The notes under the pieces: generated by a model | What the model was told of the DNA's origin: nothing | The model's input: the letters and a program-made list of their open reading frames with translations, nothing else | Databases searched by the model: none | Shown here: positions 12,701 to 27,700 of the stretch, one piece after another | Position numbering within the stretch: the stretch's first letter is position 1 | How the letters are laid out: every line of letters begins with the position of its first letter | NCBI GenBank assembly: GCA_947623455.1 | Contig: OX392542.1 | Location: 13,957,625 to 14,021,624, forward strand | Reading direction: 5' to 3' | Source of the DNA: Mimachlamys varia | Taxonomy: Eukaryota > Mollusca > Bivalvia > Pectinida > Pectinidae | DNA: 64,000 nucleotides | Translations under genes and position numbers: made by a program

Positions 12701-15700
12701 ACAAGCAAGCAACCTCAGGAGACACGGCCAAGTTTGGAAAAATTGAACATTTAGATATTTAAGATTAAGATAATTGGTTGTAAAAGGACAGCTTTAAACA
12801 ATATCCCGGTATTTAGGAACATGCCGACACAAACCAGTTTATACTGTACAGCATCCGGCTATCTCTAGATATTGAGGCATTATAACACGTTTGTATTGAT
12901 CTTATAAAATTGACAGCGTCCGATATCGCGGGGACTGTTTTTCTGACAACGCTAATAAAGCCCCCACGAGAACCGTTGTTCGCTCAAGCCAGTTTATCAC
13001 TGAGAGGCCAGTGTGTAGGAGAGAAAATGAATTAGTTTGGCCACTCAAATTTTTCTTCCTTATCATTTACTTGGATGAAGGAGTCCAATTTTGGCAGCTA
13101 TATAAATCACATATTGAAAAAAGGGAAATGCTATCGGGGTGACCCTGTCAATTCGTTTTATTTCCTTTCACCTAGATCACCATCCAGGATCTAGAACTTT
13201 TGTATTCTAAAGCGTTTTGTTAACAAAGACGGCGTTTTATTGACGTCAAAGTCCAACAAACGTTTGTGTTAAATGAACCCTGTAATTAATTAATTAACTC
13301 AACACCACAGGAACCCACACTAACAACATGATGCGTCTCAGAGGAAAAGAATATTGTATATAAATGTCGTCTGACATGATATCGTTTGGTATATTAGATA
13401 GTTACCTCACCATACTATCTCAACAAGATGGTTGTATTTCGGAGCGTTTATCATCTTTGGAAAGGGTAAATATCTAAACTCTGGTAGTTTGCGTGGTGCA
13501 TTTTGTAATGGAATGTCATCTTGAAATCATGTATTATATTACAATGTTTTGGGCGATGACTTTGCATGACTTGTATAACTTCCTAATACTCATTATACAC
13601 AATTCTGACTGAAAGAATTGTCATCGTGAAATCATATATCATCGTATAGTATAAGGGAGAGGGTGGAAGTGTGTGTGTGTGTGTGTGTGTGGGGGGGGGG
13701 GGGGGGCTTAACATCATAGCTTGTATAATTGTATTCAACTCCAATTTTACAGATATTACAATCAATAAAGTAAAAACGATCGACAAGACGACCCGGGATT
13801 GAGTAATGTCCCCTTTAACTATAGTTTTACTGTGACCGATAGATGGCACTGAAATTGCTGACCTTCATCAAGTATTCAGGTACATGTAAAGCGCAAAAAG
13901 TTCGCCAATTATCCTTACAACCTCGCTTACTGTTTCCATTTAATTGTTAGGCTTTCAATCCTCAAAAGATGAAAAAATCATTATCATTCTTCTTATTTTA
14001 ATATTTCCCTCTTTAAACATCAATTCGTACACATAGCTGTGTTTCCCTCTATGTAATTCTAACAGTTACAGTATGTTGGTGAAGTTGTTCTCCAGAATCA
14101 CACCAATGTCTCGAACGACCAATTAGAGCGGTTCACCGTACTACATGAACGCATTCTAATGAATACTCGTGTATATTTTATTAGCCTTTCGCAGTCAATG
14201 ATGCGAAATAATGGCGCGCCTTCGTGCACTTTGAAAAAACAACTGAGAAATACAAATTTGTCTTATATTTAGGCAGAACACTTAACATGTATCAAACAGA
14301 TCATCAGTCCGTTCAGACAACTAGATTCAGAGAAAGGAAACACAAATCTTTACAATTTTGCATCATTATATAATACCATAAAACTACATTCTTACAAACT
14401 TCCAATCCTGGTTATAAAGCGTTTCAGATTGATATTGTTGTTACATAATTCGTAACATAGTAATTGCGTGTCTGGAGTTATGAAATAAAAGTTACAAAGT
14501 CTGACAATACATTTAGAGATAACATTTGTGGGGTGTTCTTTAAGGAAAAAAAATGGAAATTGAACTTTTGAAAAAGCTGTTGGAATACGAAGTTGAAATT
14601 AATGTCGGGGTTTGTACGAAAATTTTATTGTAGTTTTGAGCAAATTCAAGTCATGTTTACAGGGGTTATTTATTAAATCACAAACTCGTTTTGTATAAAA
14701 AAAATGATGGCATTCATTGTCTACATGGAATCAAAGTGCGTGGTTGTGTGATATACGAAGAGTAAAATATGTTATAGACGGAAACCGGACACGTCGTCAC
14801 AAAAAAAAATAAGATAAAATAAAGACACGCGAAGACAATACATATAATTACTATTTGAAATATGTGCATAAAATTCAGAACACATTCCACACGGGGAGGG
14901 TCAGTGGTACATTGTTTCCAAAGCCAACATTATGACGTCATTAATCGGTCCATTTATATCTGTATTCTGTGCTGCCTTCGCCTATACATCGTTATGGCTC
15001 TTCCAGTAAGAAACACACACGAAAAAATGGAGAACGTTTACCGACTGTATCCCAAAGAAATAGAAACAGGCATATCTAAAAAAAATATCCTTAATGTAAA
15101 TATAAGCAATGAACTGCAATCAGTCGTAGTATACAGTCGATATGAATTCAATTTGGGTGACAGATGAATAGAATACAACATTTGGTAAAAGTTCAATGTT
15201 TACGTGAATTAAATTTCAACCCCTACTCAAGTTGGACTATTGCGCAATTCTGTAAAATTGATAAGCTGTAATGCTAAGGATTAATGAAAGAATTGAATTG
15301 AAATTGACTCGGTGCAATCACCAAATGTGGCCTGTTTCATTTGTCGATGGATTTGACCAGATGAGCAATGACTGTGCGTAGGATAGTGTGAGATAAATAT
15401 TGACATGTTTAAACAAAGAAGTCCCCACTAGATGAGATTTTGAATCTTTATTGAAGCTTCACAAGGAATTATTCAAACAGCCAGAAACGATGAACAAGAA
15501 AAGTATTATCAGCTCACGGTTGCTAGCGGTAGTGACATGTCATGTACTGTCCAACATCCGGTCTATCCGTTCTACCACTTACAAGTCGGAAAACACAGAA
15601 CCATGTGGTCCCGTCTGATATGAATTCAGTTGAACAGCAAAACCATCATATCGAATTGTTTCGTTCTTTCAAAGTATTTCTGATTTCCGGTCTAATTTGA

Positions 15701-18700
15701 CGTTAAATTATTACAGAAGAAGTAGAACCTCGAAATTAGCTACTTTCGGCTTGATTTGTAAAACGATGGCTGCCGTACTTCAGCAGCTGAACATGCGCAC
15801 TGCGTTTATAAACTTTTGCAATTTGTCAACTTATGTATATTTTTATCTACTAAATATAACAACAAAGCATAGTATTGTGAACTATTAACGCGCACTATCA
15901 TGCTGTATAACTGTACGTCAATGACGGACTCTGCTTTTAGATAGACTACATATCAGAAAGGACTAAACATGCTTCAAATATCAATTAAAAAGCAAAGCAA
16001 ATCCAAACCACACACGTGTCATATTATAGCACGTAAGATGTGAATCTTGCTTCATTTGATTTCATGAGATTATGAATTGAGTTTATTTGTTTTCAAGACC
16101 GACTCAATTCATCACCGCATGCAATCGGCAAAAGCATGGTTCTATTCTGAAATTAATGACAACTCATTTCGGTAGTGTTACAAAGGGACAATGTAATACG
16201 GGGATAAATATATAACACCGAGTTTAGGTCACACCTTTGACCTTTACTTTGCAAATAACTAAATTGTGAAACGAGTTCAGTAAACGTTTCAGGATTTAAA
16301 AAAGAAACAGAGGAAATACTCATGTAGATTAATAAAATCTATTACCTGTAAGTGATCGAGATCGGGTTATCTCAGTCGAGGGCTAAGATTCTGTAACATA
16401 ATCCCAACCGAGACGTTAGCCGAGGTTGGGATGTTACAGAATCTTAGCCCGAGACTGAGATAACCCGATCTCGATCACTTACAGGTAATATATTTTTTTT
16501 CTCGCACCTCTTACATATATCTAGTTGTATAATAACAACCCATCTATATATGCGTTTAGAGTGTAAGAGTATCCCGTCTGGGGCCTCCCGGTTCAAAGCC
16601 GTTTAACCACTTCATCTGCGCTTCGAACCAACTAAACAATACATAGTAATTAAATACATGACAAAAACAGTTTGAATGCACATATTTCTAATAATATTGG
16701 TTAACTAGAGCGTGTGACGTCACCGATTCGAGAGTATTACGTCACTTGCGCGGATGAATACATGAATGGATTAAATTTCCGCCAAAACTCACGTAAAGGT
16801 ACCAGACAGATCGGACGAGATAGAAAAATCTAGCACTGGGTATCACGTGAGATTTCCCTGTCCGAGATGCGAGAATACACACTCTTACGTCCTGTCCCCA
16901 TCTTCGGGTAAACTGTCTATCAGTTATCCATGAAAACCCAAACGTACACCATGCATGTCCCCTGTGTATTCTTCTGTTGACTATCCATACGCATTTTGGG
17001 ATTGATTTCGTTCAAGAGGCACTAAAGCTATTGGTAAAAATATCTGTGCCAGCTGTGATGAATTTCGTTATGAGCTTTTGCATGGATCAAGCTATCGTAG
17101 AAGCTAATACATCAGTATTTGACTATACTCTAGGAAGACCTGAAACACGTCTTTATTGGCTTGTGTATTAAATCCAGCGATAGACCGAAAAATAAAGGAA
17201 ATCATACACATAGTAATACCTTTTACATAAAAATATTGTTTGTTAGTACTACATCGCTGCACTGTCCCATTGACATGTCGCTTGACATACGAGACCCTAA
17301 GAAGATTCTTTGTATTACGGATGTAGGCCTACATCCGGCCACTGCTCCGAATGAAGACCAACGAGTTGTATCCCGTACTCGTCCTGCTGAAACCTCATCA
17401 ATGAATAATGTAAACACGATCATAATCCCGCCTTTTCATTCCGTGGCATTTTCACCGTCAAAAAAGTTCATGTCATCTCGTTTCTTTTCAAACTCCTCTT
17501 TTAAAAACTATGTTCCAGTTGCGACAAACATATTTTGCAACATAAAACTTAGGGGAACTGGGACTATCATGGTTACGTCACAGCGCACGTAGTTACGGTA
17601 GGCGCATAACTGAAACACGAATAGTGATCGCTTGATGAATATATCAATGCGCAATTCATAAAGAAAACATTAATTGTATTATCATGATAAATATATAGGT
17701 TCATTTGGAGTACATTTAATACATTAATTGTATTATCATGATAAATATATAGGTTCATTTGGAGTACATTTAATACGGATTGCACCATTAATAAGACTCT
17801 TGGAAGGCCTTGGCGAACAAGACCCTTAGAAGGTCTGAGCAAATAAGACTCTTCGACGCCTAGCCGAATAAGACCATTGGAAGGCCTGGGTGAATAAGAC
17901 TCTTAGAAGGCTTGAGCAAATAAGACCCTTGGAAGGCCTGGGCGAATAAGACTCTTAGACGCCTTGCAGAATAAGACCATTGGAAGGCCTGGGTGAATAA
18001 GACTCTTAGAAGGCTTGAGCAAATAAGACCCTTGGAAGGCCTGGGCGAATAAGACTCTTTGACGCCTGGCCAAAAAAGCGAATAAGGCACTTGGAAGGTC
18101 TGGGGAATAAGACATATGCGATCGTTCGCAAAAACGTAGGATTAACCTCCAGTTGATCATTTCATCAGGTGCCCCTTACAGACATCAACTCAAAACTTTA
18201 ATGAAATAACAAAGCCAATGCAAGCTGTTTGGAATATTAGTCTCAGTGTTAGCAGTCTTACAAACCTGCATTAGTTGATTGGAGCCAAATGGCAAGCCCT
18301 TGGGGCAGCATACAGCTCTTTTGTAACCCACATTGAACCCTGTATTGTAATTCCCTGACATAGATATTGTTCTTTATTTCATTCTGAATACAGATAATGA
18401 GAGCTTCTCTCATGCCATATTGACAATGCAGTGTGTGTTTTGTACTGTGCGAGACTAGAAAACTAATGCTGAACTCGAAAGCAATGAACAACGAACATGT
18501 CTAAACTATGGATAGAAACGTTGACAATCAAATTAGCTTGTCTAATATATTGCATTTCCCCGCAATGTCCACTTGACAGTCACGGGGAGTTCGTCGTGAT
18601 GGTACATTCACATGCTAGCGCTCATGCATTGATTGTTGCTGGGTCTTTTGACCATTAAGATATATCAACACTAGTACATGGTGGTCAAAGTGCAAAGGCA

Positions 18701-21700
18701 ATGACATATCAAGACAGGTTTTGTTCTTATATTATGCATTTGTTTATTTATTCTTGCAAATTTTCCAGTTTTAAGATAATATATTTATTAAATGTCGTGT
18801 TGAAGTGTATACAATGCAAAACGTCGGTATAAACCAAACTGTGCTGTGATTGGTTCATTTAGCAAATGCTGCAATAATATTTTGCTAAATTCTTTTGGCA
18901 AACATATTTAAATCACATACATTTTGTTAATTATAAAACAAAGTAGCACAGCCACTGTAATATTGGTTTAAAATCCCCAACATGCCTACATTTGTAGGTT
19001 TTTATTGGATTTATTTTCATCTAGGTTGAAAGATTTCTTTCCAACAATGTCTGTTAGATTTCACTGTTATGATTTTACAACGATTGGAGTTTTGTGTCAT
19101 AAAGACATAGACAACAATACAATGAACGAGTTGCAACAAATCTAACATTAGACCATTCTCAATTTAAAATTTCACAAAACTCATTAACATTGTTAAATAA
19201 ACATACGATTTTTGAATGTGTTTGTGATCCTCTAAGAGTTAAATAACTTTGGATCATCTCCAAACACTGGTGTTATGCATGGTGTATACATTCGTTGCAA
19301 AATACATGGTTGTTTGCCAGGTGCAAGCAAATTAGAACTCTTCTTTATTCGAGATGCAAAACGCAACGCCAAGCCAGGACTATCCTCCTTAATGTTGTCC
19401 TCTGTTACGTGCAGTTGGGTTGTCTATGTGGACACTATTTATATTTGGCCAAAAGGGGGTGATTTCAGGCGGATTAACGGAAATGTTGTCGTATTGACGA
19501 AGTTACAGACGACCGTAATCCTCTTAAACATCTCTTTGAAATCCCATGTGTGACGTGTATCCGGGTAACTAGGGAAATGTCCGTCTGTAACTAAAGATTG
19601 ATAGCGGCACATTCTTTATATACATACTTCTGAAGACATAGTCGGGTCCTCAGAGTCATCTAATAGCGGTGTTTATTTCGAAAATGTTATTTTTTTAGCC
19701 GATGGAAACATTCTTGTGTGACACTCATCCGTTCGAAAGCTGTTTTTGTTATTGACATTGACTAAACACCGGTGGCAGCCCCTTCGTCAAAGATGTGTCA
19801 AATCCGTCAAATCTGTCCCATCAGATTTGTAATATATACAAACCCGTTCGTTTACGTATCACATCACTTCCGTCTGATCCGTAATATGTACCGACCATGA
19901 CACATCTGAATAGAAACTCCCAAGAATTTAATGGATGGTTTTGCTTGTGGTATTTCAAATGTCAAATTATGGTTAGAAAAAATAGAGAATACTGAAGCGT
20001 TCATGTATGAGAAATTTACCTCAAAATTTAAGCGATATCGGTAGCATAACTTGCGGTTTTATTGAAAACTCTTGGGCTAATTAACGAAAGAGCGTTTGTA
20101 AACCACAATAAAACCGTTATATTTGAAAAGAAATTTTAAATAACCATTAAAGAAAGCAAATTTTAAATCGGAAATAGGAAGTAACAGTGCCTAAAACCTA
20201 AAATCAGAGAATACCGAAGCGTCACAAAAACCATATTCCGAACTCAAAACCCAGAGTTAAAAGATTTACATAAAGACTTCTGTATAAGACAAGGTGTTCC
20301 GGAAGAGTAAGCGTCTTTTGTTTTATCGACGATGTCCGCCGTGTAAATCTTTGTCACATGCTATCAAACATCAAGTCCTCAAAATTAGAACCGAGTCATC
20401 ATTGTCATCACTTGCATCTTTCAAATTCCTGTGCCATGAGTTTGTTCGCCAGCAGCTGACACCTATCACGACAATCTCGAAATTCAGAGCAAGTCCTAGA
20501 ATAATGAATCAACTGAGACAAGTAAACGTCATATGATGGAGAAGCAGGGATGTTGCTATAAAGAAAGAGGAAGTTCAAGATCAGAAAATCGAAATCATCA
20601 CGCTTATCGTTTAACTTAGTATTAAGCTGATCTAGGCTGGATAATCATTTTGGATATCTGTTGTACCTTTATGTACTTCATCAGTTTAACCTCGCGTATT
20701 CGATCACTCTCTCTGTCAAAACTTCAGACTATATTCTATTGAAATATTAGATAAACAACAAGAAAGTATATGCTTCTGCACACTGTGCCACAAAAACAGT
20801 TTAATCACGTTCACAAGACAAAATCCACTTCTGTTGTGAGAACGACTGCACTAGACTTTGATTTGGAATTGATACCTCGTAAGTTTATTTGCGCTGTACT
20901 ATTGAAGCCAAGCGATATCCTGAACAAAACTCTAACACCTCCTAACAGAATTACAGTGATTGAAATGTATTGTTTTTTGTCATTTAAAGAAAAATCGTTA
21001 TATTGATCAAATGTGCTAATCGAATGACCGATTAGTCTTCAGACTGAACGCCGAGTGATGAAGGAGATCGATCAGACAGCAATGTTTTAATTATTGGCAT
21101 TTCACTCTGATGAGCTTCATAACAGGTTATTCCTAGTCGAACTATTGTAATTTGTCATCAGAAATGACCGTTAAGTTACTACTTCCCAGTATTCGGAATA
21201 GATCGATTCCTGTAAACTCTCAATTTCGTATATTTTATGGTATAATTTATTTTGCAACAATGTATAAACAGCTAAGGGTAATTGGTGTGTTTCTATATCA
21301 TGTCTACTAATTATTTACCTTTACGTTGTAACCTACTATTTAAACATAACCAGTAACAATGTTTTCCATTTAAGTATATTAAACATCTGATTTATATATA
21401 AAGATACCAGCTGAAAATGGCAATAGGCAATTCAACCACTCTGATAACGGTGTAAATACATAATACTGTTCAATGAGAGACTTGTTGTTTCCCTTCGGAA
21501 TAGCATGGAAAACGCGCCTGTTTCAATTGCTCAAATGATAATGGTTAATTGTTGGCGCCAATCTTATTCAAAATAGGTCAATTCCTCTTATGTTTTTAAA
21601 GGATGACGCAAACAATACGCATTTTATAAATTAGTAATTTCAGAAAAAAATAGTGCTTGTGATACAGGTATACTATTACGGCTTGAAACTCGGCATGCAT

Positions 21701-24700
21701 TTGTGAAGAATGGGACACTTTAAGGGTGTGCTATTTATGTTACTTATGAAAACGGTTGAGTGAAATGAATCTGAAAATCACATTTGAGATCCAAAAGTAT
21801 GGCATGCATCCAAAGAATGTTAATTTGTATGAACTAACATAATTGGCAAAGTCACATAAATGTCGATTGTCATCGTCATTTTATTTTAACTCCGTACTTT
21901 TTAGCTGAGAAACTATTCTGAGTAAAATACATTTTTGGGGGAAGTAGGGCGCTATATTCAAGGTTGTATATACGAGATATCTATTTATTTAAAATATTTC
22001 AATTTCGTTTTGTGTATATTCATACTTTACACAAAATGTCCCTACCTAACAGATGTATATGTACCACGACCGATAAGTCAGATAAAGCTGATGACAAACG
22101 CAACAGAAACTGAAATGATCACACTACAGAAAAAATACTTCTATCAATATATTCGGGATGCATTTTTAGTTTAAATTAGGATTTTAGACTCCAATATTCT
22201 CCAAATAAACCAAAACCTTCGCTTGATTGTAAAACAAATCATATTGATATCAAATGCTATAGCAACCATTTATTTTAACGTCTAAAAATAAATATTAATC
22301 AAATGTTCCAACGGTTCGAAGGACATTTCCAATATATGTGTTTTTACAGGAGAAATTCAATACTCCGTGTCAAAGTTTCGAGGGAAGAGGTTCCCGAATG
22401 TTGAAGACAAACTCGTTTATTTCTGGCAGTTTCTAACTTTGTATTGATTGTGGGCTAACGGATGACAGAAAGCGGGATTATACTACATCATGGAAAGGCA
22501 ATTTACTCCAAACTGAATTCAGGAAAATTATCAAAATCTAGGACGTATTTGCACACTGGGACAGTATTGACGGTCCAATTAGTGGTAAAATGTCAAAGCG
22601 ATGGAAACCTGCAGCATTCCGCTGGTCCTATTCAACATTGTCTGTTTATTAAATCAATAGAGATGGATTTAATTTAAGGTTGCTGAGCTATATTAGTACG
22701 GACAGAAGAATAGGTGGTGCACAGTTAATGGTATGTAATTGAAGGGGTTTAACAAATGGGCTGGTGTGAGGTTTGAACCAGAAAAAGGGGTGATGTGTTA
22801 ACAAGTATTGGCTTCGTTATAACGACAGGTGATGAGGTGGCACTGGGTCTGTATCATTTAGATTTGAAGTATGGCACTATAAGATGTTTTTATCCTTATA
22901 ATGGGGATTTTCAATTATTTGAAATGCTGCTGGCAGTCTTATTTCTCTTGTTTGAAAGACCGTCTTGCGAATATTCCATAGATACTGTAGGGTAATAGAA
23001 GGAACAATGCCAGACTCATTGCTATGGTGACAGTGTCGACGTTCTGGCAATATTTAGGACGACTATCTAGTTTTTTTTATCCCACTGATTTGAGTGTTTT
23101 CTGACAATCTTTCTATAGAGAAAATGCTTTCCTGTCGTCCTGAGTTTGAGAGGTGTATTTTCAATCGCGTAATAGTTGACACATTTCCTGAAACCTTGGA
23201 GGCAAACTAAGCATCAAAATAATAGCAATGTCTTGTTCACATATATAACGTTGTCATCAAACTTCAGCTCTTGAACATAACATATGTGTTTATGAATTGA
23301 AAATATGTCTTGTTGTCCTCTTGTGGGAGAAAGCGCGGTACTTGTTCTTTACGGTCCAGTACTGAGTGCAACCTCATAACCAAACTGAAAACAAAGAATA
23401 CCAAAGCGTCAATGAAACCATAATCCGCCCTCAAATACGATTACACTATGGGCAAAATACGAAAAAGGAAATATCTACATGGATACTCTTGTTAAAAGAC
23501 AATAGAAAAATACCAGTTGTTCCGGAAGAGTAAGCGTCTTCTGCTTCGTCGACGATTGGAAAAGAGAGTTTTTCAGCAGACTGTTAGCATTAATTCCTAT
23601 AGGAACAAACTGCATCCGACTCTTCGCTCACTTGTTTCTTTTTATACCAGGTATACATTATCAAGGGGTTTATCAGGACAAACCATTATTTATTTTCACG
23701 TTCTGGTATATAGAATCTGTGTTGTCTAATAAAAACAAAACGTTTGCTGGCCTAAGTCTATCGCATATACCCTTCTGAACATGAAATGCAAGACACAACA
23801 AAGTCTCGTACATCATCTGCCAATCTCGAGCTTTAATTGAACAAGGACCAACAGCTTCCTACTACAATATTGTAAGCTAGACAATACACGTGACGATTTC
23901 GACTTTCCCTTTCTTGATAGTAATATTCCTGCTTCTCTAACCTATTGCGTTTTACATGTCGCAGTTGATTTGTTATTCTAGGACTTACTGTACTCTAAAT
24001 ATCCAAATTTTCGGGATTGTTGTCGGCTGCTGACAAACCAACTCACGGCACAGGTATTCGAGAGATGCAGGTTGATGAAGATTTTGAGCAAGTTTTATTG
24101 TCGCAAAATTAGTCTTATCGAGAGAGATTCTGTATCCTTGTATAAATATGTTCATTTCTATGCTTACTTTACGTGATTGAGAATGCTGTCTGAATTATCA
24201 CTTCAAGGACCTGACATTTACTTGGATGTAACATTGCGAGATTAGTCCTTTGTGTAGGCAATTGTGATTTCGGGGGCGGTTTTTTTTAGGCTTTGGCATT
24301 TGTTGATTTTGTTAATAAGGATTATCCAATCGTAGTTACCAAATCTGACGTGGTGTGAACTTAAAAGTGGGTTTACAAATATCAAAACATAATAAACACA
24401 TCATTAGTATATAAATATATAAATATAATTTTACACGCAACATAATGGTATATTAGAAATGAGACATATTATTACATATTACATCTTATTTTTTTATTTT
24501 AAGGTGAGTTTCTTTTCGACCAGTCCGGTTCTCAGCGGACGAGATCGGTATCCGTACTTCATGAGAACTATCCCTTCTGACGTCAATCAGGCGCAGGCTA
24601 TGGTCGAGTTGGTCAAGATGTTCAAGTGGACCTACGTGTCGGTTGTGTACGAAGAATCCAGTTACGGCATTCAGGTGAGAAGTTATACCCTAGATACAAT

Positions 24701-27700
24701 GGAGTTCTAAATGGACGAAGTCACGACATGTTGCAGTTAAAATGGTCTTTTTGTTGGACTTTTTGCATCGAAAAACGTATTCTTCCTCATTTTGTAGTGG
24801 GATGCTTTTCATAATCGACAGTTAGTATTTACATGTATGTTTAAAATCATTACATAAAATCGTTACATTCCCTGTTAGTATATACAACAGCCTAAACAAA
24901 ATTGAATGTTAGGTTTATGATTGTACACATCTTCATCATTTACATGGTGGATAAAGTCGATGACGCAGAAGACGCAAACACACTGTACTCTTCCAAAAAA
25001 CCTGATCTTATTTTCGTATACTTTTACAATGGTATGCAAATATTTCCTTTGTTCATATATTGCCTCTAAAGTAATTGATTTTGAGATAGGATGTGTTTTT
25101 GTTGACGCTTTAGTACATGTATTCTATGATTTAAGAATATGTTACATCCTAGTCAAATAATGAATAAATCTGTACCATACAGCTGTTTCGTACGTCTAGG
25201 ACGCGTCAGTGATGCTAAGGGATAAACAGTGAAACATATGATTTTATGATTTCAAGATAAAGCGTATTCACCATGGATCCATGAATATGATATTTTATAT
25301 GAGTAAATAGTTAAGAAGTCAAGAAATTCAAAATATAAGAATAATATACGGGTTGATACTACAATATCTAACATTAATCTAACCCAATCTTGTGCTTTGA
25401 TGACGTTAAACTGTCTGTCGACATTGAGAGGGCTTCAATGAAATGGTCTATTTTGTCATATTGCATATTTATCCAAAGTAACAAGTGTTTGAGAGAAACA
25501 TCATCTAGCGTTGTGAACAAAATAAATAACTAGCCAATGATTAACCTTGACCTTGACTAGGTAGACAATCAAATAAGTCTGATTACTTGACAAACTAAAT
25601 ACATTATGGCTATTATCTGCCAGAGTTACCTCCCTTCAGCCTTGTTAAAACTGCGTCCCGTTGTTAGCTTGATCATGTGAATTGGAACATGTTAACATTT
25701 GAAATACTGTTTTTTTAACTAAACAATGGAAATGCGTTGTATATTATTTTAATAGAAACAGGAACAATTCAACTGCTTACATTCATTATGCGTTTGCGAT
25801 TATATTTCATCATTTTGGTGACTAAGACCCTGACCGATGGCAGCATTCTGATTTCACGATAGAAACAGTTGTGAATGGCACTCAGTTTATGACCATTATC
25901 ATAAAAGAAGTTGTCTGGGTATATATATTTAGACTGGACAGTGGTCATTGACTTTGGCGTATTTATGTTGTAGGAGGTGACCTTGGCTCGAGTGGTTCTA
26001 AGAGAAGGACATTCACCTTTTATCCCTGATAGTCGTTTATTTTTAGCAATGGAGTGTTATTTGATAGTCCGCCTATAAATATGACCGTTATCCATGAGTG
26101 GGACAAAACCTTGACCGCTCTGTGCTTTGTCAGATTTTGAGCATGACTGGGACACTGTCTGTCCATTTATGACAGCGCGATATTCATCTGTCTATCATAT
26201 CTAAATTTGAACGCATATATTCCCTAAATATTTAGCTCAACGACCTTGTGTGTTTAACGTATCAAATAATACGAGATAAAATCACGTGATTAAGTGTAAT
26301 ATCATTGCCATATATTGGAGTGGAGTTAGACCTATATTTTAAGTCTTTATGAAATGAATCATGTTTGCTTCGCTTGAATATTCATACCATCCAAAATAGA
26401 TATACAATTTGCAACACCACTAAATGACATACGCTGTGAGCATTTCGATCACGAAATGTCTTTACGGAGTGTTTTCCCTGCTTTTGTAATGTCTTTTGAA
26501 TAAATAAAACATTCAGTCAACATCGCCCTGTTCTTCGATGATTGTTTCCTGTTCTTTCCGAAATAAGTCATTCACAATGACAATGAGGAGTTGGGTTGCA
26601 TATAGGTTAGTTATTGATTCTGCTGATCCTGAAATAGCTTTTTGACATCAATAGCCAACACAGATCAGAAGTATTTCTGTCTTTGTGATTTAGGTCAAGA
26701 TGTCAACAGATATGTTTTGTGTGTTTAGCCTTTCAAGCATGTCGATAACAATAGCCTTGCTTCCGTGGAGATTAACCCTGTCGGTAGGAAAGGTAAAGGA
26801 TCTCAAGATGAAGAGGAATTCTCTATACGTTTTCAGCCTCTACATCAGACGTTAAAATATTGCTAACCCTACTATTCTGACAAATAAACGGACCGTTTTC
26901 ATTTATCTGCAGTAGGGTTAAGCGTGAACTGTGTAACGAATACCGTGTTTCCTGAACTGTTCAGTTAGCGTTCATTAACAAATGAACCATATTAGATAAA
27001 TGTAAATAACGACAACTAGGAGTCGACCCGACAAAGATAGAGAATATTTCTTTTGAATTTTCTTGTTATTACATTTCGAATGAGACCTTAAAATGCTTTT
27101 ATTATTTTCAATTTGTTACCGGCCTACTGGAAAGTACATATAGCTATGCCAATCGGCCGTAATCACAACCGATCGGGCCAACTGTGCATTTCAAAATATA
27201 GTTAGTTCCGACAAATTCTTTTTCAGTGCAAAGTCTTGTAATTTCACTGCAAAAGTGTAATGAATTGTAATGGCCAAAGCAGGTGATGCACACATGATTC
27301 ATGATATTTGACTGGGTGTTCTTGGTCGGCTATTGACCTAATTTACAATAATGTTTTTGTTTCATTCCGGTCCCGCTTTCCTTTATACACTATGTAAGTC
27401 CTAAGCTGTTTAATTCGTTTGAAAACGAGAATAATATGTCTTTATATATGGCTCTGATAAAACTCGTTGAATTTAATCAAAACTATTGCTAGATTACTTG
27501 AATGAGCATTATCAAAATGAAATTGTTCCCCGGTTTTCAATCGATTTACGCCCTTAAAACACATCAAATCTCTATTGCCGTCACGTTGACCTGATTCTAT
27601 TTCCGCACTTACACACACTTAACCTAAAATACAGACGCAGTCAGATTGGTAAAAAAATCAATTACCTTATGACATGTCCGGGTTTAAATCACAGGGACCT

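Larger units (their letters stand above)
9753..24503 (+). other. Receptor intron 1 (14.75 kb)
   Basis: GTAAGA to AAG. It holds the 34-bp array, a (GT)n-(G)n tract, the palindrome at 16341, two short tandem arrays near 17.7-18.1 kb, and copies of families A and C. Nothing coding was recognised elsewhere in it (11271-13668, 13707-16340, 18114-19974, 20481-21470, 21641-23382). A 143-codon frame at 17161-17592 has no recognisable similarity. Confidence 0.8.

Noticed and set aside
17161..17592. 143-codon + strand frame
   Set aside because: No recognised family, no splice or phase fit with the receptor, and a position in the middle of intron 1. A cDNA match would change this.
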